The notes under the pieces: generated by a model
The model's input: only the letters and a program-made list of their open reading frames with translations
What the model was told of the DNA's origin: nothing
The model's database searches: none
Position numbers and translations under genes: made by a program
NCBI GenBank assembly: GCA_045600105.1
Contig: JAZRXG010000012.1
Coordinates: 1-54,460 of the forward strand
DNA from: UBA1206 sp045600105
Lineage (GTDB): Bacteria; Bacillota; Clostridia; Oscillospirales; CAG-382
Length of the DNA: 54,460 nucleotides
Direction of reading: 5' to 3'
Shown here: positions 35,301 through 45,458 of the stretch, piece after piece
Numbering within the stretch: the first letter of the stretch is position 1
How the letters are laid out: every line of letters begins with the position of its first letter

Positions 35301-36834
35301 CATGTTTACGATTTCCAAATTGTCGCCGTTATATAATCCGGTTCCCACATATCATCTTTATGACGACGCTTTGAACGAATTCAACAGCACGTATTTTTCC
35401 ACTCTCTATGAAGGTATCGCTTCGTTCCCCGAGATCATCGATTTTAAAAATATCGTGATCAGCGGTGTCCCCGGATGCAATGATTACCCGTTCGGGGAAA
35501 TCTACGACATAACTGCTTTCAGAAACTTCTGCAGCTCATATATTGGCGATGTGGGTTCTGGTTTTACCGACGAAGAAGGCTTTTGTGAATGGCTGCTCGG
35601 TGACGGTACGAACGACGGACATCTTGTGACAGCCGGCGACGTATACGATCTGTACTGGCTCACCGAATCGGCATTCAAGGAATTCGCCGACAGCAACCCC
35701 GAGGTCATTACCTTCCCGATAGCGTTCCTGCCCGACCCCGAAAGAACGCTGAATTCCGTTGATGTGAACGGCAACAACCGACTTGCGTACGAAGTTCTCA
35801 AGTATATGAGCGGAGAAGGAAATGATTTCATTTCCGCGACGACGGGCGAAGCCCTTTCTGACAAGCTCAACGAGCTTTTCGCGCTCAACGACCTCAGCTT
35901 TTACGATACGCTTTCGAACGACGTCGTCCTTGCCGATGACGCCGGGCTGAAGATAACGATCGAATATAACGGCAGCACGATAGTTCTTTATGAAAACGGC
36001 GAATTTACCGACAGCGCTTCCGATTATATCGATACGACCGCGACTTGCCTTGCAGCCAACAGACTCGACGTCGTGTTCGCCGAAGGTGTTCATTTCTACG
36101 GTGATTTCAAATGCACCGCCGAATTCAACGTAAGACCCACGTCTTCCGCGTATCTGAAATTCCTCGAAAACGGATACGACGCGGCGGGTGACGCGGACAC
36201 CGACTACGATACGACAAATCCCACATCTTCCACGATGCCCGGCTTCTTCTCCAACGATGAAGCGAAGGTCGAATGGACCCGTTCGGGCGACACGTGGACC
36301 GATGAATTCCCGAGGCCCGTGGTCCAGGTCCCCGAGAAAACCGATCTCCTGCTCCGCAAGGTCGATTCCGTTTCCGACGCGAGACTCGGCGGCGCAGAGT
36401 TCGACCTCTATTGGGAATGTGACAGCGATTTCGAAAACGCCGTCGCCATCCCGGGTCTGCCCGGCAAATACGGCATCAAGCTGAATACCGATGTCATAAC
36501 GTCGCAAAGCAGCAATGATACCACCGTAAACGACGTACTGTTCGGACATTATTACCTCGTTGAAAAGAAGGCTCCGGACGGATATATCGCGATCGTCTCT
36601 CCCATTGAATTTGACCTTTACATGAGCGGGGAGATCACCGTTTCTTCAAACGCCGCCGTCGCTTCCTTGGACGGTGACGTCATCAAGGTCAAAAACACGG
36701 TCGGCTCCGAGCTTCCTTCGACCGGAAGCACCGGAAGCGGTTTATACGTCGGGATCGGCGTACTGCTCATGGCGTGCGCGCTTATCGCAGGACTCGTTCT
36801 GAAACGCAAAAGCGAAAGGAACCGTCAGGCATAA
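32314..36834 (+). CDS. Giant LPxTG adhesin with CCHH modules, VWA domain and SpaA domains
   Basis: 1506 residues. Shared signal peptide (about 21-49). Residues 58-132 carry four C-x4/5-HxH-x3-C units like the second adhesin. An undefined N-terminal region (about 150-510) leads to two SpaA/CnaB domains (about 518-600, LYDLWFMKTDANGNPLQDAEF; and about 648-760, YYLKETQSPRGYYRL). A von Willebrand A domain spans about 815-1200 with an intact metal site D825-x-S827-x-S829 in LLVVDQSTSMN and LTDGEPT, plus a large insert. A third SpaA domain (about 1342-1455, YLVEKKAPDGY) precedes LPSTGS (about 1468), helix and KRKSERNRQA. This build resembles pilus-tip adhesins of the RrgA/PilA type, whose VWA domains bind host matrix; that binding is inferred. 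Confidence 0.84.
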   Translation: MQFNSEVNAYAEKRYRSREKRIIWYRVLSILMCVTVFFTTYALILPALTFDADTAATCGMVSHKHSSACYAEDGSLICGLPEHEHDMACFKPRLEVNKYGCGYAYEHTHGEDCYYNGKLVCTLVEHTHTDACAIQTVKVRRITLGASPETPFDINTGLVQAADNDWQVLDNSIYKGNGETKKTASDGENDNINDVRILRKIVPTDEENIFYVYLSIDRRTSMSTLLTQSCFYFREANTESEVGTLFRSQSSAKVKDDHIVYTEDSEVQGKNDITMTVHVVDNYTYTKNGNKYIFNPTGIIFTYTATRSSDQSQCSNGTVFMNPPGTDYFYDMMSPVNFHEDTTQGEGYDLEIYIKKSELGNLDFPFYETILDNVNEEIEDDYEMLEVVYCDGTYDQDCDSNMLQWAPAVNPDVKSTVSASSSDVLSGWDCNVSQLVYKVRLKTEENGFHSCADNMNSIVGDDETYALDDPAENSTLLEYHKELLPGADEPELIIGYTDGVSNNTMTAEFQRLYTRGLLYDLWFMKTDANGNPLQDAEFKILDKNHNPFKDPADPTKDLVTYSDANGVVEFIGLPGGEVSGIYYVQESNPPLFYELPSTAEWNTYGLTYTGNKNKFTPDDLRNHPENMRLSAYSGTAVPWTIVNTREPGQKVQFVKLDPSGNTLPGAVFDLYFSDGNGEILESPVPGKTGQTSGSDGLFGGPMEYSYGTYYLKETQSPRGYYRLTSPIRLVVDDGGVSAYIGDTALNVTKSGDLYTVSVENTLIPPEHTEQPDQYEQSYPEDTIEISKKIDYLANNDGFIGPQDLYRLYLTVDSLNEPIDLLLVVDQSTSMNLATDGSVAAEGTLTRQDYVKNFLDGEESDNSDGFIYKFLHANDDNSLAIITFGSDCDLDCTSPRRLLRNWTNAESAEDFESHLESIRDQQSTNYAAAFCAADAMFDDISGSTNKKIMVFLTDGEPTVAYKDGGMHTGYFDENDDPIIVGTGSSGIEFSFGSYILSMFTISKLSPLYNPVPTYHLYDDALNEFNSTYFSTLYEGIASFPEIIDFKNIVISGVPGCNDYPFGEIYDITAFRNFCSSYIGDVGSGFTDEEGFCEWLLGDGTNDGHLVTAGDVYDLYWLTESAFKEFADSNPEVITFPIAFLPDPERTLNSVDVNGNNRLAYEVLKYMSGEGNDFISATTGEALSDKLNELFALNDLSFYDTLSNDVVLADDAGLKITIEYNGSTIVLYENGEFTDSASDYIDTTATCLAANRLDVVFAEGVHFYGDFKCTAEFNVRPTSSAYLKFLENGYDAAGDADTDYDTTNPTSSTMPGFFSNDEAKVEWTRSGDTWTDEFPRPVVQVPEKTDLLLRKVDSVSDARLGGAEFDLYWECDSDFENAVAIPGLPGKYGIKLNTDVITSQSSNDTTVNDVLFGHYYLVEKKAPDGYIAIVSPIEFDLYMSGEITVSSNAAVASLDGDVIKVKNTVGSELPSTGSTGSGLYVGIGVLLMACALIAGLVLKRKSERNRQA

Positions 36835-36870
36835 CGCCGACGGCGCTTATTGCAAAATCAAATAAAAAAG

Positions 36871-36906
36871 CAGGTTGACTTTTTGATTGTCAACCTGTTT
36901 TATTTT
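36871..36906. terminator. Bidirectional terminator between third adhesin and DUF4317 gene
   Basis: CAGGTTGAC (36871-36879) pairs with GTCAACCTG (36889-36897). T-rich sequence follows on the plus strand and A-rich sequence precedes it, so it can end transcripts from both converging genes. Confidence 0.8.
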
Positions 36907-36917
36907 GCCGCGTTTTT

Positions 36918-38048
36918 TCAGTTTATCGTAACGGGGAGGCCGTTTAGCTCAACGCCGTCCTCGGCGCGGATGAGAACGTATTTGATGCCGTCGATGACAC
37001 GCGTTTCCACAAGGTCGGTCTTGTCAGAGGCGACTTTTATCACGACGTCGGGCGTGCGAAGCTCGAATTTTTTTGTTTCCATTATGTTCTTCGGGGGAAG
37101 GTCGGTGGCGCTGCCGAAGCTTTCGTTGTAATTTTCGGCAAAGGACTCGAGCTTTTCTTCGGGAACTCCGCAGCTTTCGAGTATGCCCTTGACCTGATTT
37201 TTTGAAATAACGAGGTTTTCGGGGTCCTTGCTCTGTCTGTGCGCTTCGATGCGCTCGTTGAGCTGACGGCGCACCTCTTTCGCCACGTCGAGGCTGCAGT
37301 CGTTCTCGAGCGATTCGCAAATCACCGAGCGGAAGGTGTTCTTCTGCTCGTCAGCCGGCATCATCGCCATGCCGCGTCCGAAAACGGAGGCGGTGAATTC
37401 CTCGTGAGCGTCGCCGGTGTCCTTGGTGAGCATCAGCGCGTTGTAGATGTTTGTCTGTCTGTTGTCAAAAGACGGGAACATGAACCCGAGTACGGGAGAA
37501 GTGACGACGCCGTCGCCGTTCTGATTCCTGAACGTCTTTTCCTCGGCGTCGTACGCGAGAAACGATTTCGACATCTTTACAGGGCAGATGCCGCATATAA
37601 CGTAGGTGAATACTTCCTCGCTGTCGCCCGACTTGTCGCCGTCGTGCGTTTTGTATGGAACGTCGTATTTGTTGCAGGTGACGAGGATGACGTAGTTTTC
37701 CTTTATGCCCGAAGAGGCGATTATCTTGCTGTAAAGCGTGTCGAGCGCGTTTTCGTCTTCAAGGCAGGTGTCCTTGAGCAGGGTGAGCAGCTTGTGCTCC
37801 TCGCTGTTCTGCACCGCGTTGGTGTCGAACGGGATGTCAACGAGGGTCTTGCCTATCGTTCCGCTTATGGTTTTTCTGAAGACGTTAAGATATTTTTCGC
37901 CTTCTTCGCGCTGGATCATTCCGAGCGAGCGCCTGAAGCGTGATATTATCCTGCCTTCGCCGTTGACGTAGCAGCCGTATATCGTGTTGACGGCGGTCTT
38001 CTCGGGGTCGAGCGTTCTTTTTATTTCGCGTAATTCTTTTTCGTTCAT
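36918..38048 (-). CDS. DUF4317 family protein
   Basis: 376 residues, soluble, no signal peptide. It matches the DUF4317 family of Firmicutes by its start (NEKELREIKRTLDPEKTAVN), the IYGCYVNGEGRIISRFRRSLG block and CGICPVKMSKSFLAYD. The function of the family is unknown. It lies 10 bases downstream of glnN on the same strand and is probably co-transcribed with it, which links it by position to nitrogen or glutamine supply; this is inference only. No motif for catalysis stands out. Confidence 0.8.
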   Translation of the reverse strand: MNEKELREIKRTLDPEKTAVNTIYGCYVNGEGRIISRFRRSLGMIQREEGEKYLNVFRKTISGTIGKTLVDIPFDTNAVQNSEEHKLLTLLKDTCLEDENALDTLYSKIIASSGIKENYVILVTCNKYDVPYKTHDGDKSGDSEEVFTYVICGICPVKMSKSFLAYDAEEKTFRNQNGDGVVTSPVLGFMFPSFDNRQTNIYNALMLTKDTGDAHEEFTASVFGRGMAMMPADEQKNTFRSVICESLENDCSLDVAKEVRRQLNERIEAHRQSKDPENLVISKNQVKGILESCGVPEEKLESFAENYNESFGSATDLPPKNIMETKKFELRTPDVVIKVASDKTDLVETRVIDGIKYVLIRAEDGVELNGLPVTIN

Positions 38049-38058
38049 TTTTTATCCT

Positions 38059-40155
<2,097 letters not shown>

Positions 40156-40193
40156 GGCGTGTACCTCCGTAAGCTTTCAGAATAATTATCATT

Positions 40194-40222
40194 ATTTTAC
40201 GCTCACAGACGTGATTTGTCAA
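40194..40222 (-). promoter_or_regulatory. Promoter of the glnN operon
   Basis: On the minus strand, TTGACA (40222-40217), 17-base spacer, TAAAAT (40199-40194). An AT-rich stretch (AATAATGATAATTATT) lies between the -10 and the ribosome site. Confidence 0.75.
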
Positions 40223-40260
40223 CAATTTTCGCAAAGTGAAAACATATTTTTGCGTATGTG

Positions 40261-40289
40261 TTGACACTTGCGGCGTCACGTGCTATAAT
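40261..40289 (+). promoter_or_regulatory. Promoter of the cobalamin riboswitch operon
   Basis: TTGACA (40261-40266), 17-base spacer, TATAAT (40284-40289); back to back with the glnN promoter. Confidence 0.85.
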
Positions 40290-40295
40290 ACACGG

Positions 40296-40480
40296 CGTAA
40301 AAAGAATAAACGCAGTCTGCCCCGGCACAAAACGGGGAATCGGGTGAGCCCTTCGAGGCGAAATCCGGGGATAAGGAAATCGCGGTGAAAATCCGCGGCA
40401 ACCGCCATTACCGTAACTCGCGCCAAGCGTCAAGTCGGAATGCTTATCAGTCTGCGGAACGTAAAAGTCTCTCGGGCAAA
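40296..40480 (+). ncRNA. Cobalamin riboswitch
   Basis: The leader shows the pattern of the B12-sensing aptamer: a GGGTGAGCCC region, then GGTGAAAATCCGCGG followed by CAACCGCCATTACCGTAA (the B12-box equivalent of GCCACTG) and the AAGTCGGAATGC segment. The RNA binds an adenosylcobalamin-type corrinoid and lowers expression of the genes behind it. Downstream, GACGCG (about 40489) pairs with CGCGTC (about 40545) around an inner GGGGGAG/CCTCC stem, a likely expression platform. Boundaries are approximate. Confidence 0.82.
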
Positions 40481-40605
40481 TCGGGGGAGACGCGTTTATT
40501 TCGGGGGAGTACCGTGCTGCTGCCTCCGTGTTTTCGCGTCCTTACCCGTGGGGGAGGGCGCTTTTGCTTTATCCTTTTTAACACAAAAAAGAAAGGATAA
40601 ATACC

Positions 40606-41037
40606 ATGAAAAAATCAGCAAAGATCATCTCGTTCCTCATCTTCGTTTTCATTCTGACGTCACTTTTCGCGTCGTGCTCGTCGAAAGCGGACACTCCTGA
40701 ATTGTGGAAAGACTCCTCTTATCAGACCGATACGACGTTCGGCAGCGGAAGCAAGACCGTGAACGTAAAAGTCATAGCCGGTGAAAAATCCGTCACTTTC
40801 ACGCTCAGGACCGACGCCGCCACTCTCGGGGAAGCTCTTATGGAATATTCTCTCATAGACGGTGACAAAGGCGAATACGGGCTTTACGTCAAGGAAGTCA
40901 ACGGCATTTCCGCCGATTATGACGTTGACGGCGCGTATTGGGCGTTCAACGACGGTGAAGGCAATATGATGCCCGTAGGCGTCGACGGCGCGAATATCGC
41001 GGACGGCGAAAAGTATGAGCTTGTCTACACGAAATAA
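40606..41037 (+). CDS. DUF4430 (transcobalamin-like) lipoprotein
   Basis: 143 residues. Signal peptide with lipobox ending LFASC at about residue 24, so lipid-anchored on the outer membrane face. The rest is a single DUF4430 domain, the fold of the C-terminal domain of transcobalamin/intrinsic factor (GEALMEYSLIDGD, KEVNGISADYDVDGAYWAFNDGE, IADGEKYELVYTK). Placed behind a cobalamin riboswitch and overlapping an ECF S-component gene by 23 bases, it probably captures corrinoids at the surface and hands them to the transporter. The fold assignment is by recognition; corrinoid binding is inferred from context. Confidence 0.82.
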   Translation: MKKSAKIISFLIFVFILTSLFASCSSKADTPELWKDSSYQTDTTFGSGSKTVNVKVIAGEKSVTFTLRTDAATLGEALMEYSLIDGDKGEYGLYVKEVNGISADYDVDGAYWAFNDGEGNMMPVGVDGANIADGEKYELVYTK

Positions 41038-41548
41038 ACGCTTTCTGACTGTACGCGAAACGGCGGTCTTCGCCGTCCTCGGCGCAATGATGTACTGCTC
41101 AAAGCTTATCATGGAAGCGCTGCCGAACATCCATCTGCTCGGTATGTTCGTGATGACCTGCACGGTGGTCTTCCGCTTCAAGGCGCTAATCCCGATATAC
41201 GTTTACGTCTTTCTGGACGGTCTGTTTTCGGGATTCGCGTTCTGGTGGCTCGCGTATCTGTATATCTGGGCGGTCCTTTGGGGAATGACGATGCTCATCC
41301 CTCGAAAACTGCCGAAAAAAATCGCGTTCTTCGTTTATCCCGCCGTATGCGCTCTGCACGGGATACTGTTCGGTGTGCTTTACGCGCCGATATGGGCGCT
41401 GATGGCGAAGATGGATCTTGCGGCGACTCTGTCGTGGATAGCGGCAGGCTCGGGGTTCGATGCCATACACGCGGTGAGCAACTTCGTGGTGGGATTTCTG
41501 ATATTGCCTCTTTCGGAAATGCTCCGCAAACTCGTGTATTCAAAATGA
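41015..41548 (+). CDS. ECF transporter S component, probably for corrinoids
   Basis: 177 residues with five to six membrane segments (RETAVFAVLGAMMYCSKLIME, LGMFVMTCTVVF, LIPIYVYVFLDGLF, AYLYIWAVLWGMTMLIP, VYPAVCALHGILFGVLYAP and a C-terminal helix). This is the compact substrate-binding S subunit of an energy-coupling-factor vitamin transporter. The energising EcfA/A'/T module is not in the window and is presumably shared and encoded elsewhere. The riboswitch and DUF4430 partner point to cobalamin or a precursor (CbrT-like). ATG 41015 overlaps the lipoprotein gene by 23 bases, implying coupled translation. Confidence 0.82.
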   Translation: MSLSTRNKRFLTVRETAVFAVLGAMMYCSKLIMEALPNIHLLGMFVMTCTVVFRFKALIPIYVYVFLDGLFSGFAFWWLAYLYIWAVLWGMTMLIPRKLPKKIAFFVYPAVCALHGILFGVLYAPIWALMAKMDLAATLSWIAAGSGFDAIHAVSNFVVGFLILPLSEMLRKLVYSK

Positions 41549-41556
41549 CAAATGAT

Positions 41557-41592
41557 AAAAAGCACGGAAAAAGGCTGTTCCCGTGCTTTTTT
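41557..41592 (+). terminator. Terminator of the cobalamin operon
   Basis: AAAAAGCACGG (41557-41567) pairs with CCGTGCTTTTT (41581-41591), closing with a T-run. Confidence 0.88.
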
Positions 41593-41605
41593 CATTACTG
41601 CCGTA

Positions 41606-41635
41606 TTGACTTTGTTCATATATATGGTGTATAAT
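41606..41635 (+). promoter_or_regulatory. Promoter of the antiporter operon
   Basis: TTGACT (41606-41611), 18-base spacer, TATAAT (41630-41635). Confidence 0.7.
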
Positions 41636-41657
41636 ATCTTTTTATCAAGAAGGGGTG

Positions 41658-43127
41658 ATGGCGTTGCTTGAACATATACATAATATTATCGAAGGGCTGC
41701 CGACGGCGTCCGTCATAATAATTTCCGTCGCGTTCATGCTGTTTTTCGGCTTTGCGATGACGCGGCTCACCAAGCTGCTCAAGCTGCCGAACGTCACCGC
41801 CTACATCATCACGGGCATACTTCTCGGGCCGTATTGCCTGAGCATCGTTCCGGCTCGTATGATAGACGGCATGGGCTTCCTTTCCGACATCGCGCTCGCG
41901 TTCATCGCGTTCAGCACGGGCGAATATTTCCGCCTTGACACGCTCAGAAAGAACGGGCTTCGCGTTGTGGTCATCACGGTGCTCGAGTCGCTCGTGGCGT
42001 CGTTTGCCGTGTTTGCCGTGATGTATCTGATACTCGGGCTCGAGCTTCCGTTTTCCGTCGTTATCGCGGCTCTTGCCGCGGCGACCGCGCCCGCGTCCAC
42101 AATGATGACGATAAGGCAGACCAACTCAAAGGGCGATTTCGTCGACACTCTGCTTCAGGTAGTCGCGCTTGACGACGTCGTGGGACTCGTGGCGTACAGC
42201 ATCGCCATTTCGATCGCCGTTGCCTCGATGGGGAAGAGCGGCGGTGTCGGCGTGATGAGCGTGGTGAAACCGCTTGCCGTCAATATCGCGGTATTCGTCA
42301 TCGGCGGCGTTTTCGGTCTGCTCATGAAGCTGCTTATGCCCAAAAAGCGTTCCACCGACAACCGTCTCATCATTTCCGTCGCCATGCTTTTCGCGTTCTG
42401 CGGCGTGTGCGCCCTGCTCGACGTTTCACCGCTTCTCGGATGTATGTCGATGGGCACGGTGTATATCAATATCACGGACGACGACAAGCTGTTCAAGCAG
42501 CTCAACTATTTCAGTCCGCCCGTGCTGCTTCTGTTCTTCGTCCGTTCGGGGCTCAGCTTCCGCCTTGATTTTCTCGTCGATTCTTCTTCCGCCGTCGGAG
42601 CGACGCCGCTCATCGTCGTCGGCGTGCTTTATTTCGCGGTAAGGATAGTCGGCAAATACGGCGGCGCGTTCCTCGGCTGCGTTCTGGTCGGCAAGACCAA
42701 AAAAGTGCGTAACTGGCTCGGATTCGCGCTCATTCCTCAGGCGGGCGTCGCGATAGGTCTTGCGGCGATAGGCGCGCGTACCCTCGGCGGCGAGATAGGC
42801 GAAGCGCTCAACACCGTCATCCTCGCGTCGTCGGTGCTTTACGAGCTCGCGGGTCCTGCCTGCGCCAAGCTTTCGCTCTATATGTCGGGCTCGTATTCCA
42901 ATAAACTCGAGGACATCGTCAACGTCAGCGAGACCGACGAAAAGGGGGGCGTCAGGACGCCGACCGAGCTGCTCATAGAGCGCATAAACGCGATACAGAA
43001 GGAACTTCCGACGCATGACTACACCACGTCGGAGGAAGAAAAAGCCTTCCTCGAAGCCGCCGAAGAGCAGCAGAGAGCGGCTGCCGAAAATATGAAGAAC
43101 CGCCGAAAATTCGGCTTTTACAGATAA
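41658..43127 (+). CDS. CPA2-type cation/proton antiporter (Na+/H+ exchanger family)
   Basis: 489 residues with about 12 membrane helices in the first 400 and a charged cytoplasmic tail (ERINAIQKELPTHDY...) without an NAD-binding RCK domain. Motifs typical of the family: LPNVTAYIITGILLGPYCLS, DIALAFIAFSTGEYF, and LQVVALDDVVGLVAYS, which contains the paired acidic residues DD of the ion site. Exchanges monovalent cations for protons across the membrane; ion choice unknown. ATG 41658 is preferred (AAGAAGGGG upstream); GTG 41655 is directly before it. First gene of an operon with mgtC-like and cysK genes. Confidence 0.85.
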   Translation: MALLEHIHNIIEGLPTASVIIISVAFMLFFGFAMTRLTKLLKLPNVTAYIITGILLGPYCLSIVPARMIDGMGFLSDIALAFIAFSTGEYFRLDTLRKNGLRVVVITVLESLVASFAVFAVMYLILGLELPFSVVIAALAAATAPASTMMTIRQTNSKGDFVDTLLQVVALDDVVGLVAYSIAISIAVASMGKSGGVGVMSVVKPLAVNIAVFVIGGVFGLLMKLLMPKKRSTDNRLIISVAMLFAFCGVCALLDVSPLLGCMSMGTVYINITDDDKLFKQLNYFSPPVLLLFFVRSGLSFRLDFLVDSSSAVGATPLIVVGVLYFAVRIVGKYGGAFLGCVLVGKTKKVRNWLGFALIPQAGVAIGLAAIGARTLGGEIGEALNTVILASSVLYELAGPACAKLSLYMSGSYSNKLEDIVNVSETDEKGGVRTPTELLIERINAIQKELPTHDYTTSEEEKAFLEAAEEQQRAAAENMKNRRKFGFYR

Positions 43128-43140
43128 GGAGAAATCGGAA

Positions 43141-43872
43141 ATGACAGATATATTGATGAAAAGCGATCCCATCGTAAAACTGCTCGGCGCGTGGTCCGCC
43201 GAACTCGGGCTCGGCTCGGTAGTGCTCAGAATAGCGCTGTCCCTGCTGCTCACGGCGATAATCGGCTGCGAAAGGTCGAGCAAGCGTCATTCCGCGGGTC
43301 TTCGCACGTTCATGCTCGTGTCATTCACCGGAACGGTGGTAATGCTCTGCGACATCTTCGTGATGGAATCCTACGGCGGTTTTCCGCTCATCTCCGCCGC
43401 CTGCGTCATCGGCGCCGCAATGATAAGCGGCAACTCCATCCTGTTTTCGTCCAAAAACCAGATCAAAGGTCTCACCACCTCGGCGGGACTCTGGAGCTGC
43501 GCGGTGCTCGGGCTTGTCGCGGGGGCGGGTCTTTACAGCCTCACGCTCATCACGTTCGCCACTCTGATATGCTGCATGTCGTTCTTCCCGTCGTTCGAAA
43601 TGTACCTCAAGAACCGTTCCAACCATTTTGAAATACATCTCGAACTCAAGAACCGCTCCAATCTGCAGGACTTCATAACCACCATAAGAAAACTCGGGCT
43701 CCGCATCGACGACATCGAATCCAACCCTGCCTACCTCAATTCCGGGCTCAGCGTGTTCACCGTGTCGCTTACCGTGAGCAGCGAGGAAATGAGAAAATAC
43801 AAAACGCACGCCGAAATAATCGAAGCGCTCGGCACGCTCGAATACGTATACCACGTTGAGGAGATAAGATAA
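43141..43872 (+). CDS. MgtC/SapB family membrane protein
   Basis: 243 residues. Four to five N-terminal membrane helices with the family stretch LSLLLTAIIGCERSSKRHSAGLRTFMLV, a close match to the MgtC block (IGxERxxxxxxAGLRTH), then a cytoplasmic ACT-like C-terminal domain (about 160-243; FTVSLTVSSEEMRKYKTHAEII). MgtC proteins affect membrane potential/ATP synthase and growth at low magnesium, though the mechanism is debated. AAGGAG precedes the ATG; the stop overlaps the cysK start by one base (TAATG). Confidence 0.85.
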   Translation: MTDILMKSDPIVKLLGAWSAELGLGSVVLRIALSLLLTAIIGCERSSKRHSAGLRTFMLVSFTGTVVMLCDIFVMESYGGFPLISAACVIGAAMISGNSILFSSKNQIKGLTTSAGLWSCAVLGLVAGAGLYSLTLITFATLICCMSFFPSFEMYLKNRSNHFEIHLELKNRSNLQDFITTIRKLGLRIDDIESNPAYLNSGLSVFTVSLTVSSEEMRKYKTHAEIIEALGTLEYVYHVEEIR

Positions 43873-44801
43873 TGGCAAAAATTTATTCGTCGATAACCGA
43901 ACTCATCGGCAGAACGCCGCTCGTTGAACTCAAAAACGTCGAAAAAGAATATTCGCTGTCGTCAAGCCTTGTCGCAAAGATCGAATATTTCAATCCGGCA
44001 GGCTCGGTAAAGGACAGAGTCGCCGCGAAAATGATCGAAAAAGCCGAAAAAGACGGCAGTCTCGTTCCCGGCAGCACCATAATCGAGCCGACCTCGGGCA
44101 ATACGGGCATAGGTCTTGCTGCCGTCGCCGCGGCGAAAGGGTATAAGACCGTCATCGTAATGCCCGACAATATGTCGGCGGAACGCATAAAGACGATGAA
44201 GGCATACGGCGCGGAAGTGATACTGACCGACGGCAAAAAAGGTATGTCCGGCTGCATCGCCAGGGCGGAAGAACTGAAAAAGCAGATAGCGGGAAGCATC
44301 GTCGCGGGTCAGTTCGTGAACAGCGCGAACCCCGAAGCCCACTACGAGACCACGGGCCCCGAGATATACGAAGACACCGACGGGGAAGTAGACTTCTTCG
44401 TCTGCGGTGTCGGCACCGGAGGCACGATAACGGGTACGGGAAGATATCTGAAAGAGAAAAACGAAAACATCAAGGTCGTGGCAGTCGAACCGGCGACGTC
44501 CGCTGTGCTTTCGGGCGGGAAAGCGGGAAGTCACGGACTGCAGGGAATTGGCGCGGGATTCGTCCCCGAGATCCTCGATAAAACCGTTTACGACGAGATA
44601 ATCACCGTCTCCGACGAAGAAGCCTATGAAGCCGGCAGACTTATCGCCGAAAAAGAAGGCTTCCTCGTTGGTATCTCCGCGGGCGCGGCGCTCAAGGCGG
44701 CAATAGACGTGGCGTTGAGAAAAGAAAACGCGGGCAAGACCGTCGTGGTGCTTCTTCCCGACACGGGCAGCAGATACCTTTCGACCCCTATGTTCGCATA
44801 A
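43872..44801 (+). CDS. cysK: Cysteine synthase (O-acetylserine sulfhydrylase)
   Basis: 309 residues. PLP enzyme that makes cysteine from O-acetylserine and sulfide. The PLP lysine is in NPAGSVKDR, the substrate loop is EPTSGNTGIGL, the phosphate-binding glycines are GVGTGGTITGTGR, and GIGAGFVPEI and PDTGSRYLST complete the family pattern. Length is standard. Translationally coupled to the MgtC-like gene; why cysteine synthesis is linked to ion transport is unclear. Confidence 0.95.
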   Translation: MAKIYSSITELIGRTPLVELKNVEKEYSLSSSLVAKIEYFNPAGSVKDRVAAKMIEKAEKDGSLVPGSTIIEPTSGNTGIGLAAVAAAKGYKTVIVMPDNMSAERIKTMKAYGAEVILTDGKKGMSGCIARAEELKKQIAGSIVAGQFVNSANPEAHYETTGPEIYEDTDGEVDFFVCGVGTGGTITGTGRYLKEKNENIKVVAVEPATSAVLSGGKAGSHGLQGIGAGFVPEILDKTVYDEIITVSDEEAYEAGRLIAEKEGFLVGISAGAALKAAIDVALRKENAGKTVVVLLPDTGSRYLSTPMFA

Positions 44802-44811
44802 AATAATAACG

Positions 44812-44845
44812 AAAGCGGGATTTTTTCACAAAAACTCCGCTTTTT
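44812..44845 (+). terminator. Terminator after cysK
   Basis: AAAGCGGGA (44812-44820) pairs with TCCGCTTT (44836-44843, one bulge), followed by T. Confidence 0.75.
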
Positions 44846-44921
44846 CGTATTTTCTTTTTATTTTTGCAAGGATTTTTCCTTTCCGGATCGTATATATAAC
44901 AGAATCAACGGAGGAGATATT

Positions 44922-45458
44922 ATGATCGGCAGCAGTAAAGCAGGTGTCGAAAAACCGGATTTCGACACGCTGATAGACGAATACCGTGAAAATCTCATAT
45001 TTTTCGTCAACGGCTACGTCCGCGACTACCACGCCGCCGAAGACATCGCGTCCGACACCTTCGCGTGGCTTTTCGTGAATCAAAAAAAGTACGACGGCCG
45101 CGCTTCGTTCAAGACGTTTCTGTTCACCGTGGCGCGTTCGAGGTCGCTCGATTACCTGAAACACGCGGGAAAGATCGCTTTCACGGCTCTTGACGAAGCC
45201 GAAGGGTACGGCGGTGAAGACGTTGAGGCAAAGGTGATAGGCAGCGAGAAGAAAAAAGCGCTGCATGACGCCATGAACTCTCTCCCCGAAGATATGCGAA
45301 CGGCGCTCCACCTCGTTTATTTTGAGGATATGAGCTATGCCGAAGCCGCTTCCGTTATGAAAAAATCAAAAAAGCAGGTGGATAATCTGCTTTTCAGAGC
45401 CAAAAACGAACTTCGTGACGCTCTGGGAAAGGATGGACTGTTTGATGAAAACGCCTGA
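44922..45458 (+). CDS. ECF-type sigma factor
   Basis: 178 residues. Region 2 (about 20-85; YVRDYHAAEDIASDTFAWLF and FKTFLFTVARSRSLDYLK) and region 4 (about 120-172; LPEDMRTALHLVYFEDMSYAEAASVMKKS with a helix-turn-helix) of a sigma-70 family factor are joined by a short linker; region 3 is missing, the hallmark of extracytoplasmic-function sigma factors. GGAGGAG precedes the ATG. Its last 14 bases overlap the serpin gene, as expected for a sigma/anti-sigma pair, so the downstream protein is the prime candidate for its control. Confidence 0.9.
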   Translation: MIGSSKAGVEKPDFDTLIDEYRENLIFFVNGYVRDYHAAEDIASDTFAWLFVNQKKYDGRASFKTFLFTVARSRSLDYLKHAGKIAFTALDEAEGYGGEDVEAKVIGSEKKKALHDAMNSLPEDMRTALHLVYFEDMSYAEAASVMKKSKKQVDNLLFRAKNELRDALGKDGLFDENA

